Positions 1 through 5,398 are shown, counted from the stretch's first letter. The stretch: DNA of 5,886 nucleotides from Bacillota bacterium (GCA_023435225.1 JAEYRX010000083.1:1-5886); one strand, 5' to 3'. Numbers and translations: made by a program. The notes: a model not told the origin generated them from the letters alone.

Positions 1-120
1 GTTTAAAATTGTCAAAGCTTCGCAGTCAAACGAGTCGGAAATTGGGGTTAGACCCCTCCGCTTGTGTCGCCCCGGCGGTATTCCATCCCTGGACCGCCGT
101 ACTTGAACCTTCCATGGTTC
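1..120. repeat. Terminal direct repeat, left copy
   Basis: These 120 bases are identical, base for base, to the last 120 bases of the window. The identity begins at base 1 and ends at the final base, which is the usual mark of an assembled circular molecule whose contig ends overlap; the circle would be 5766 bp. A true long direct repeat flanking a chromosomal segment cannot be excluded, because the rest of the window also carries multicopy-looking intergenic repeats. The copy includes the left arm of the GC-rich palindromic element. Confidence 0.9.
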
Positions 121-278
121 TGGCTCCCCGCCCGGAGAGGAGAGAACCACCATGCTACGAAGTATTCAGGAATAAAGTGCATAAAAAGTAGACAACAAAG
201 GACGGCTTTGGTTGTCCTGTCCCCGGGCGGGGAAAGGTGGCCGCAGGCCGGAAAGGGGTCTAAACCCGAATTTCCGGC
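36..278. other. GC-rich nested inverted-repeat element (candidate structured RNA or MITE-like repeat)
   Basis: No believable gene lies here; possible reading frames look unlike protein. The block is full of complementary segments. The outer arms 36-57 and 254-276 match over about 20 positions, with one mismatch and one extra base. The inner arms 126-135 and 223-232 are perfect 10-base complements. Local hairpins include 73-79/93-99, 105-109/116-120, 115-121/143-149 with inner 124-127/134-137, 191-200/206-216 (one bulged base), 239-242/246-249, and 247-254/271-278 with inner 256-259/264-267. Several are mutually exclusive: 116-120 has two partners, and each outer arm can also fold on itself. 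The block could be a structured non-coding RNA, a mobile MITE- or REP-like repeat, or a replication or maintenance region. I do not recognise a known RNA family. Confidence 0.6.
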
Positions 279-336
279 AAACAAAAATAGACGGCGTATT
301 AAAAATTGAAAATAGAAAATAGGAAAGGGAGCAAGC

Positions 337-374
337 AAGTTTGAATTGTGAAGTTTGAAGTTTGAAATAAAATC
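337..374 (+). repeat. Purine-rich intergenic repeat, copy 1
   Basis: This is the first of three copies of a degenerate unit built around AAGTTTGAA..TGAAGTT and ending GAAATAAAA. The others are at 809-839 and 5304-5341. A purine-rich lead-in with AGCAAG precedes copies 1 and 3. The unit contains internal iterations of GAAGTTT, so it may grow or shrink by slippage. Confidence 0.7.
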
Positions 375-387
375 GTTTTTGTGTTTC

Positions 388-419
388 AATCCGGTAAATC
401 CTGTTAATCCCGTCTAATA
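388..419 (-). repeat. ACACGGATT-type repeat, minus copy 1
   Basis: Read on the minus strand, this segment begins TATTAGACGGGATT and continues with GGATT words spaced every 8-10 bases. It is the reverse orientation of the unit at 846-881. It shares a perfect 14-base stretch (406-419) with the minus copy at 1096-1109. Confidence 0.6.
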
Positions 420-426
420 ATGCTCT

Positions 427-454
427 TTGACTATCTTGAATCGCAACATAAAGT
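427..454 (+). promoter_or_regulatory. Weak candidate promoter for the 101-aa gene
   Basis: TTGACT (427-432) and TAAAGT (449-454) are separated by 16 bases, about 57 bases before the start codon at 511. The -35 box is good and the -10 box matches only four of six consensus positions. This is the best candidate found in the gap, but it could be chance in AT-rich DNA. Confidence 0.25.
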
Positions 455-510
455 TTTTAAAAACTGTTTGTCAACTCTCAACTCTAAACTATCCCGGGAG
501 GAACCAGCCC

Positions 511-816
511 ATGTTAAGTGAAAACTCCAAAGGAATCAAACGTTTAATCTTCGACTGTATCTGCCAGATCCAAGACGAAATCATAATCCACGACCACGAA
601 TACCAGGAACTTAACAAATTCCCCTCCGAGCTCTTTAACCGGTTCTTTCACAAACTCCCAAAGGAAGACCGGGAAATCCTGGACCGTTATTCCGCCGAAA
701 ATGCCCAACAGCTGAACCGGCAGGATGAGATCCTTTATACGCGGGGGTTGTATGATGGGATTTGGTTGTGTAAGTGGATTGAGAGGATTGGGAGAGGGGA
801 GGATTTGGAAGTTTGA
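511..816 (+). CDS. Small acidic hypothetical protein, 101 aa (possibly DUF6809-like)
   Basis: The function is unknown. The start at ATG 511 is chosen because GGGAGG (496-501) lies at a good distance upstream; the open frame extends further upstream but without a ribosome binding site. The protein is probably cytosolic, with no signal or membrane segment. It is charged and predicted helical. The middle carries ELFNRFFHKLPKEDREIL (about 48-65). The C-terminus has YTRGLYDGIWLCKWIERI (about 77-94), whose Y-x-x-G-x-x-x-G/D pattern recalls small Firmicutes proteins of the DUF6809 kind; that link is a weak visual resemblance. Codon use changes within the gene: C-ending codons to about 720, then T/G-rich sequence to the end. 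The stop codon lies inside repeat copy 2 (809-839), so the C-terminus may have been reshaped by repeat insertion. The gene stands alone, with repeats on both sides. Confidence 0.65.
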   Translation: MLSENSKGIKRLIFDCICQIQDEIIIHDHEYQELNKFPSELFNRFFHKLPKEDREILDRYSAENAQQLNRQDEILYTRGLYDGIWLCKWIERIGRGEDLEV

Positions 817-839
817 AGAGTGAAGTTCGAGATAAAACA
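809..839 (+). repeat. Purine-rich intergenic repeat, copy 2
   Basis: This copy matches copy 3 (5304-5341) exactly for its first 20 bases, then lacks about seven bases of the internal iteration. It overlaps the last codons of the upstream 101-aa gene and supplies its TGA stop. Confidence 0.7.
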
Positions 840-845
840 AAAAGC

Positions 846-905
846 TATTTAGACACGGATTAACACAGATTGACACGGATTTTAATAATAGAGCTTCGCT
901 TAAAG
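846..905 (+). repeat. Composite direct repeat, unit A
   Basis: The unit begins TATTTAGACAC, carries three ACACGGATT/ACACAGATT words up to 881, then an AT-rich spacer and the octamer AGCTTCGC (892-899). The same order of parts recurs in unit B at 1007-1063, with small gaps and scattered substitutions. Plus-oriented ACACGGATT words here face minus-oriented words at 388-419 and 930-968. Confidence 0.65.
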
Positions 906-929
906 AACAAATTTGGTTTCAATATTTCT

Positions 930-968
930 AATCCGCGTAAATCCGATAAATCCAAGAAATCCGTGTCC
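930..968 (-). repeat. ACACGGATT-type repeat, minus copy 2
   Basis: On the minus strand this reads GGACACGG followed by GGATT words at roughly 9-10 base intervals. It lies between composite units A and B in the opposite orientation, so it could pair with either one in single-stranded DNA or RNA. Confidence 0.6.
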
Positions 969-982
969 CAGGTCCTTTTATT

Positions 983-1004
983 TAGGCCTGTATATATGGG
1001 CCTA
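983..1004. repeat. Short inverted repeat TAGGCC/GGCCTA
   Basis: A perfect 6-base stem (983-988 with 999-1004) encloses a 10-base AT-rich loop. It lies midway between the two composite repeat units. No U-run follows, so it is not an obvious terminator. Confidence 0.45.
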
Positions 1005-1006
1005 TT

Positions 1007-1063
1007 TATTTAGACACTGAAACACAAATTTACACGGATTAGAATATTCAAGCTTCGCATAAG
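1007..1063 (+). repeat. Composite direct repeat, unit B
   Basis: This is the second copy of the unit at 846-905. TATTTAGACAC is identical over 11 bases (1007-1017), followed by AACACAAATT, ACACGGATT (1032-1040), an AT spacer and AGCTTCGC (1050-1057). The same octamer is also in the terminal repeat at 16-23 (and 5782-5789), giving four occurrences in the window. Confidence 0.6.
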
Positions 1064-1086
1064 ATAAAATATGCTTTTTAATGATT

Positions 1087-1109
1087 AATCCAATCAATCC
1101 CGTCTAATA
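1087..1109 (-). repeat. ACACGGATT-type repeat, minus copy 3
   Basis: This short minus-strand copy shares the 14-base stretch AATCCCGTCTAATA with 406-419. It is the last member of the array and sits about 20 bases upstream of the abiE promoter. Confidence 0.55.
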
Positions 1110-1129
1110 TAGAACTTTTCGCAAAAACC

Positions 1130-1158
1130 TTGTCATTATTTAACAAAAGCTATATAAT
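1130..1158 (+). promoter_or_regulatory. Promoter of the abiE operon
   Basis: TTGTCA (1130-1135) and a perfect TATAAT (1153-1158) are separated by 17 bases, a strong vegetative-type promoter. Transcription would start near 1165, just before the inverted repeat at 1169-1196, and run into abiEi. A repressor bound to that repeat would block initiation or early elongation. Confidence 0.8.
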
Positions 1159-1168
1159 ACTATCAAGT

Positions 1169-1196
1169 CGTATGTAAAATCATAAAAAAACATACG
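1169..1196. promoter_or_regulatory. Inverted-repeat operator in the abiE leader
   Basis: CGTATGT (1169-1175) and ACATACG (1190-1196) are perfect inverted repeats 14 bases apart, placed just after the -10 box and before the start codon. Studied AbiEi antitoxins repress their own operon by binding inverted repeats at the promoter. The position and symmetry fit that role here; binding is inferred. The same arms could form a short hairpin in the mRNA leader. Confidence 0.65.
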
Positions 1197-1220
1197 GTTT
1201 GAGAGGATAATGGTTGATAA

Positions 1221-1826
1221 ATGCTGAAAAGAAAAGAAAAAAAAGCTTTTTTATTGAGCAGAAGAATGAATGGTTATTTTAATACCGCTGATCTAAAAAA
1301 GGCGGGACTTAATATTTATGATATTAACTCCTTACTGGAAATGGGTAAAATCGAGCGAGTTAAACGCGGGCTTTACAAATGGCTTGAAATGACGGAAGAA
1401 ACAAATGAGATGGCCGAAGTAGCGCGAATGGTGCCCAATGGTGTTTTTTGCTTGTTTTCAGCATTGGCTTGGCATGAATTGACAACCTATATTCCTAAAG
1501 AGCATAACATAGCGATTTATACATACTCCCGAAAACCGGCCCTCCCAAATTATCCGCCCGTTAAGTTCTATTTTTTTGCTGATAAACGGTTTGAAATAGG
1601 AGTTCAGACTGTAAAGATAGATGGTCATGAGATTAAGATTTACGACTTGGAAAAGACAATCTGTGACATAATTCATTATCGAAATAAATTAGGAATCGAT
1701 ATTGTTAAAGAAGCGCTGGATAAATATAAAACAAGGAAAGAACGAAATCTCCAGAAATTGATGCAATATGCAAACGACTTAAGAGACGCCAACGTTTTGC
1801 GAAAGTATTTAGAGGTATTGATATGA
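1221..1826 (+). CDS. abiEi: AbiEi-family antitoxin and autorepressor, type IV toxin-antitoxin system
   Basis: This 201-aa protein is the antitoxin of an AbiE system and probably also represses its own operon. Residues 1-55 form the N-terminal winged-helix DNA-binding domain, ending in the typical IERVKRGLYKW (44-54). Residues 60-200 form the AbiEi C-terminal domain, with the hallmark PNGVFCLFSALAWHELTT (72-89), IPKEHNIAI (91-99) and YDLEKTICDIIHYRNKLG (141-158). Antitoxicity in this family needs the C-terminal domain and does not involve a stable complex with the toxin. The start ATG 1221 gives the full domain, although the AGAGG site (1202-1206) is 14 bases away, farther than usual. An ATG at 1210 sits closer to that site but opens only a five-codon frame (MVDKC) whose stop overlaps the abiEi start, which may couple translation. 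The last four bases overlap the toxin gene. Confidence 0.93.
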   Translation: MLKRKEKKAFLLSRRMNGYFNTADLKKAGLNIYDINSLLEMGKIERVKRGLYKWLEMTEETNEMAEVARMVPNGVFCLFSALAWHELTTYIPKEHNIAIYTYSRKPALPNYPPVKFYFFADKRFEIGVQTVKIDGHEIKIYDLEKTICDIIHYRNKLGIDIVKEALDKYKTRKERNLQKLMQYANDLRDANVLRKYLEVLI

Positions 1827-2743
1827 AAAAATCAGTGCAAGATATGGCGGCTTCGGTTAAAGCCAGGCTTTTAAAGGTTTCCAAATCGGAAAATAAGACA
1901 TTTGATGATATTATGACAATGTATATGTTGGAGAGATTGCTTTTCCGCCTTTCCAGATCACGTTTTAGAAATAAGTTTATCCTAAAAGGTGGTCTTTTAC
2001 TATGTGTTTTGTTCGAAGAACCCCATCGGACTACTAAAGATATTGATTTTCTAGCTAAGCAAATAATTGGAACCATGGAAAGTATCGGTGAAATATTCAG
2101 GGAAATTTGTTCTATTGATGCACTCGATGGGATTATTTTTGATACGGAAAGTATTAATATAAAAAAGATAAAAGAAGATGCTGATTATGAAGGCGTTAGA
2201 GTATTAGTCACTTGTTACCTCGGAAAGGCCCAAAAAGTTTTACAGATTGACATCGGGTTCGGGGATATTGTTATTCCTCATCCGCGAGAGATGAAATACC
2301 CTGTAATTCTTGACATGGAGACCCCGGAAATATGGGTATATTCTTTGGAGTCAATTGTAGCCGAAAAATTTGAAGCTATGATTAGTTTAGCCCAATTAAA
2401 CAGCCGAATGAAAGATTTTTTTGATATTTATATGCTTAGTGAAAGATTTGATTTTGATGGACGAGCGTTATATGAAGCCTTACATGAGACATTCGATAGA
2501 AGAGGTACAGCTTACGAGAGAGAAGCTATTGTTTTTACCGAAGGGTTTTATTTAGCGGAAGAAAAACAAAAACAATGGGTAGCTTTTGTAAAAAGAACAA
2601 CTAAAACAGAGATTTCTTTTGAACAGGTTATGAACCGGTTGAAAGATTTTATTTATCCGGTTTATGAATCTTTATTGGAGGAGAAAGAATTTTTTAGACA
2701 TTGGAGAGCTATCCGAAAAAATTGGGAGCCGTATATATCATAG
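1823..2743 (+). CDS. abiEii: AbiEii/AbiGii-family nucleotidyltransferase toxin
   Basis: This 306-aa protein is the toxin of the AbiE pair. Family members are nucleotidyltransferase-fold enzymes (DUF1814); relatives in mycobacteria add nucleotides to tRNA 3' ends, and overexpression stops growth. The fold's landmarks are all present: LKGGLLL (54-60), then RTTKDIDFL (69-77) with the metal-binding pair D73 and D75; VLQIDIGFGD (139-148) with D143; ESIVAEKFEAMISL (176-189) with K182; and RMKDFFDIYML (195-205) with K197, D198 and D201. No key residue is missing and the length is normal, so the toxin is expected to be active. Its ATG overlaps the antitoxin stop (ATGA at 1823-1826), giving translational coupling within one operon. 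AbiE systems act in abortive infection by phages and in stabilising plasmids or islands. No clear terminator follows. Confidence 0.94.
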   Translation: MKKSVQDMAASVKARLLKVSKSENKTFDDIMTMYMLERLLFRLSRSRFRNKFILKGGLLLCVLFEEPHRTTKDIDFLAKQIIGTMESIGEIFREICSIDALDGIIFDTESINIKKIKEDADYEGVRVLVTCYLGKAQKVLQIDIGFGDIVIPHPREMKYPVILDMETPEIWVYSLESIVAEKFEAMISLAQLNSRMKDFFDIYMLSERFDFDGRALYEALHETFDRRGTAYEREAIVFTEGFYLAEEKQKQWVAFVKRTTKTEISFEQVMNRLKDFIYPVYESLLEEKEFFRHWRAIRKNWEPYIS

Positions 2744-2804
2744 ACCGCTATTGTGCTGAGAACCCTTATCGCCTCACCTCTTAAGCCGTATTTTACTTGT
2801 TCGA

Positions 2805-2818
2805 AATACCGAGGTATT
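2805..2818. repeat. Operator-like palindrome AATACC-GA-GGTATT
   Basis: Two perfect 6-base arms are separated by 2 bases. Its near symmetry is typical of a dimeric repressor site, though no promoter is evident next to it. It may equally be the tip of a larger fold together with the adjoining inverted repeat. Confidence 0.4.
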
Positions 2819-2866
2819 CTCCTCTCCCTTGGATATTGGTTATTTTCCGGGTTATGGAGAGGAGAA
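2817..2866. repeat. Perfect 11-base inverted repeat downstream of abiE
   Basis: TTCTCCTCTCC (2817-2827) and GGAGAGGAGAA (2856-2866) are perfect complements around a 28-base loop. No run of U follows, so a simple terminator is unlikely. The right arm resembles a ribosome binding site and precedes a six-codon frame (MPNSAY, 2869-2889); pairing would hide that site. Confidence 0.5.
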
Positions 2867-3178
2867 CGATGCCAAACTCTGCTTATTGATACTTTTTACC
2901 CAAGTCAAAAAATAAAAAAGAATCAAACAGCAATATAATGCATACTGTCCCTCTCCACATCATTGAAAACTTGCAGTAGGGAAAGGAGGTGGAACGGCGC
3001 CTTTATAACAATAACCGACCGGGGATCAGGTAGGGTAAGGCGAGACATGCTTGACCATTCCAGCCAATATTTTAACCACAGGCAGCAGGGAAAAATTACC
3101 TTTAAAGAGAATATATCTTTTTGAGAGTGAGTAAGAGGAATCAATAAAATTCTCAATAAATTCAGGGTGGCTAAATAC

Positions 3179-4006
3179 ATGAAACCTTACAAAATAGAGC
3201 CTTTTAGTTTGTTAGTTGTAGGTATAGCTTTTTTGGTCTTATGGGGGATAAATGAACAAACTTTAGGAATTTCAAACAATATTAATCCCGATAAAAAAAT
3301 TACCGCCGACCAAATCATTGAAAGATATTACAATGCATTAGGCGGGTTGGATAAATTACATAAGATAGAGACTTTGGTGAAAGAAGGGACAATTGAAGAC
3401 ACTATAAGCGGAAAAAGATATTATGGTAAGGAATATGAGAAAACACCCAACCAAAAAATGACCCTCGTTTTTATCCTAGTATCTATTACAATCGTTCCGG
3501 TTTTGACGGTAAAAACGGATGGTATATTGATTCGAACGCCGGTTCCGGAGAGTTGAAAAAAGAAACCCTCCAAGAATTAAAGCAAGCTACCATGTACTCA
3601 ACTATTAAAGAATTATATCCAGAAATCAAATATACCGGAAAAGAAGGGTTACCACGAAACTTTCGTGCTCGAATCCAATCAGGCCGGAACATATTTAAAG
3701 CTTAATTTTGATATTAAAACCGGTTTGTTATTATCGACCTTAATAGAGAAAAAGACACTGGAGGGTTTTGACCGAAAGGTTTACGAATATAAAAACTATC
3801 AAGTGGTTGACGGAATAAAAACGGCTTTTACCAGAAGCACGCTTCATATTGGGACTAATGTTAAGACCAGCAATTTTGTAATAAAATACAAAACGGTAAA
3901 ATTCAATGTTCCCATTAATGACTTTAGTTTTAAAAAGCCAATAAGACTTCTGGCTGATCTCCTATTTCTTTGGGAATCCAGAGGCAAAGTTGGGGTTAAG
4001 CCTTGA
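3179..4006 (+). pseudogene. LolA-like 'outer membrane lipoprotein-sorting' family gene with two frameshifts
   Basis: If repaired, the gene encodes about 275 aa. ATG 3179 is preferred because AGGGTGG (3164-3170) lies 8 bases upstream; GTG 3167 is in frame but has no such site. Residues about 9-26 form a hydrophobic signal or anchor segment. Then comes ITADQIIERYYNALGG (41-56), typical of the N-terminus of this lipoprotein-carrier-like family, and later a beta-rich region with NFDIKTGLLLST, VYEYKNYQVVDGIKTA and NDFSFKKP, as expected of a LolA-type half-barrel. The first shift lies near the A6 run 3453-3458, where one base appears to be missing. The frame then continues as NDPRFYPSIYYNRSGFDGKN and shifts back near GGG 3646-3648, where one base appears extra. 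The net frame is restored. This could be a decaying gene, two sequencing errors, or less likely recoding. It would act at the envelope, possibly with the membrane protein gene downstream. Confidence 0.75.
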
Positions 4007-4010
4007 GGTG

Positions 4011-4036
4011 AATTATTAGGAAAACTGCTAATAATT
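4011..4036 (+). terminator. AT-rich hairpin after the LolA-like gene, weak terminator candidate
   Basis: AATTATTAG (4011-4019) and CTAATAATT (4028-4036) form a perfect 9-base stem with an 8-base loop, five bases after the upstream stop codon. The stem has only one G-C pair and the following tract is TAATTAATCC rather than a run of T, so termination would be inefficient. Confidence 0.35.
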
Positions 4037-4153
4037 TAATTAATCCTATCAATTACTACATTTATAACCCATGGCGCTCTTAAACACTACCGGTTAAATC
4101 CGATAATAATAAACTTTCGAATAGTTAATCAAACAGTATCATATGGAGTTCAT

Positions 4154-5017
4154 ATGAAAAAAACCATTATAAATTTAACCGCAATTTATTTATTACTTCT
4201 TGGTCTACTGGGGATAATCTTGAATATTATCCTGTTTATTGAGTTATTTATTAAACCAACCAACTCACCCTTTCATGAAAACCTGTTGATTTTGTTGATG
4301 TGGTTATCGATAACGGGATGGTATATCGCAACCGGAATTTGCCTATATAAAAAGCACTATTGGGTCCGATACTCTCTTTTGGCGCTTTCAATTTGTTCAA
4401 TAATTTTTGGTATTATTACTTGTTTTGTATTAAGCACAACCTTTAACTGGTTTGCTCGATTAAGCACTTCTAAAATGATAATTTTAGCAATGATAATCAT
4501 TTTTTTATTTTTCTTACCAATAATCAAAATTATCATTTTTACTCGAAAACCAATTAAAGAATTGTTCATCAATACAAATGAGATGAATATAAGACCACTG
4601 GGGATTTCCTTTCTAGCTATATTCTTTTTTATTGGAGGCTTAATTGGAATTTATTCGGCGATTTATCCGAGTTGCCGATTTATACTTATAATCGGTTACC
4701 AGGTTTCCGGATGGAATTTAAAACTATATTTATTGATAACAGCCTTTATTACGATTTATATTGCTTTTGGGTTCTGGAAAATGCAGCGAATTGCTTGGTT
4801 TCTATTTATTACTTTAAGTTGTTACGATATTATAAACGGATTATTCAATTTTTTAACCTTTCGCAGTGAGGTTTATCTTCAAATGTGTCCAAGTATTCAA
4901 AATTTCAATCCGGTTCTATCTAAACTTATTTTTTTAGTTAATCCGATTTTCACCACTATTGCTTTAATTTATATTATTTCGAAAAAAAGTATATTTTCAA
5001 AAGAAAAACCAATATAG
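4154..5017 (+). CDS. Polytopic membrane protein of unknown function, 287 aa, about eight helices
   Basis: I do not recognise the family. GGAG (4145-4148) precedes ATG 4154 by five bases. Hydrophobic helices are expected at about 7-33, 43-64, 72-95, 107-129, 148-170, 187-208, 213-235 and 255-275, giving two groups of four. A basic loop (KIIIFTRKPIKELF, 125-138) lies between the halves and the C-terminus is lysine-rich (KKSIFSKEKP), suggesting that both face the cytoplasm. The halves look related: YIATG (57-61) followed by a W and then SIIFG is echoed by YIAFG (202-206), a W and then DIING, with an offset of about 145 residues. No charged residues are conserved inside the helices and no catalytic motif is visible, so a transport or enzyme role cannot be assigned. 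The gene stands 147 bases after the LolA-like pseudogene on the same strand. Confidence 0.8.
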   Translation: MKKTIINLTAIYLLLLGLLGIILNIILFIELFIKPTNSPFHENLLILLMWLSITGWYIATGICLYKKHYWVRYSLLALSICSIIFGIITCFVLSTTFNWFARLSTSKMIILAMIIIFLFFLPIIKIIIFTRKPIKELFINTNEMNIRPLGISFLAIFFFIGGLIGIYSAIYPSCRFILIIGYQVSGWNLKLYLLITAFITIYIAFGFWKMQRIAWFLFITLSCYDIINGLFNFLTFRSEVYLQMCPSIQNFNPVLSKLIFLVNPIFTTIALIYIISKKSIFSKEKPI

Positions 5018-5071
5018 TGTAGGTATAAGAATCATTTTTAAAGCCCGAATCTTACTTATTCACAAATTAAT

Positions 5072-5233
5072 TCAATCTACCTCATAAACCATCAAATCCC
5101 TCGGCTGGCAATCAAGCGTCTTACATATCCGGTTAATTACCGACAAATCAACCCTGGTGCAGGTATTATTATATATCGCATACAGGGTGTTTCTATTTAC
5201 CCCGCTTTTTGCCTGTAACTCCGGAACTTTCAT
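5072..5233 (-). pseudogene. XRE/Cro-C1-type helix-turn-helix regulator, N-terminus lost
   Basis: The 53-aa frame begins MKVPELQAKSGVNRNTLYAI and ends CKTLDCQPRDLMVYEVD, a clear match to small Cro/C1-type DNA-binding proteins that normally run to about 70 residues and end with a CQPGDL-like motif. Here the first helix is missing. ATG 5233 has no ribosome binding site, and an in-frame TGA lies 12 bases before it. The alternative frame from 5250 (MFEKTG) ends in a TGA that overlaps this ATG. Just upstream, from about 5264, the sequence passes into purine-rich repeat DNA (copy 3 at 5304-5341), which may have replaced the original promoter and first codons. The gene is convergent with the membrane protein gene. 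A short functional protein is possible but less likely than a truncated relic. Confidence 0.65.
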
Positions 5234-5303
5234 CCGGTTTTTTCAAACATCAGGGGTAAAAAAATTGTTAATTGAAAAGAGAAAAGGGAAAAAAGGAAAA
5301 AGC

Positions 5304-5341
5304 AAGTTTGAAGAGTGAAGTTCAAAGTTTGAAATAAAACA
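5304..5341 (+). repeat. Purine-rich intergenic repeat, copy 3
   Basis: This copy, together with the purine-rich DNA on both sides (about 5264-5360), separates the damaged XRE gene from the excisionase-like gene. It keeps AAGTTTGAAGAGTGAAGTTC in common with copy 2 and AGTTTGAAATAAAA in common with copy 1, so it links the two shorter variants. Confidence 0.7.
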
Positions 5342-5372
5342 GAAAAGGGGAAAAGAGGAGTTCTACTTCTAT

Positions 5373-5398
5373 AAAAAAGAACGATTATCACCGTTCTT
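5373..5398 (-). terminator. Rho-independent terminator of the excisionase-like gene
   Basis: On the minus strand AAGAACG (5398-5392) pairs with CGTTCTT (5383-5377) around an 8-base loop, and the stem runs into a T6 tract (5378-5373). It lies 12 bases after the stop codon of the 59-aa gene, in the right orientation for it. Confidence 0.8.

Larger units (their letters stand above)
2744..3178. other. 435-bp gap without a convincing gene
   Basis: Short open frames exist on both strands, but none combines a good start, a ribosome binding site and protein-like composition. A plus-strand stretch from about 2986 to 3124 is open for roughly 45 codons and ends ITFKENISF; it has no proper start and could be a gene remnant, but I cannot identify it. 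A near-perfect Shine-Dalgarno sequence, AAAGGAGGTGG (2983-2993), is not followed by a useful start codon, which also suggests decay. Two palindromes lie at 2805-2818 and 2817-2866. Confidence 0.5.

Noticed and set aside
36..278. Retron msr-msd or group II intron
   Set aside because: The nested inverted repeats invite the idea, but no reverse transcriptase gene or recognisable intron domain is present in the window.
9..309. Overlapping open frames of 60-113 aa on both strands in the GC-rich block
   Set aside because: Starts are non-ATG or lack ribosome binding sites, the frames overlap one another on both strands, and the palindromic base pattern explains their openness.
544..876. 110-aa minus-strand frame opposite the 101-aa gene
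   Set aside because: It mirrors the plus-strand codon pattern, shows low-complexity proline/leucine runs, and runs through repeat DNA; the plus-strand gene has the ribosome binding site.
388..1109. CRISPR array
   Set aside because: The repeats are degenerate, alternate in orientation and are irregularly spaced; there are no uniform spacers and no cas genes.
2817..2866. Rho-independent terminator of the abiE operon
   Set aside because: The stem is perfect but the loop is 28 bases and no T-run follows on either strand.
2753..2938. 61-aa plus-strand frame after abiEii
   Set aside because: It has a non-ATG start with no ribosome binding site, crosses an inverted repeat, and its sequence resembles no family I know.
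2923..3180. 85-aa minus-strand frame in the gap
   Set aside because: The composition is unlike a folded protein, there is no ribosome binding site, and the opposite strand shows equally good relic frames.
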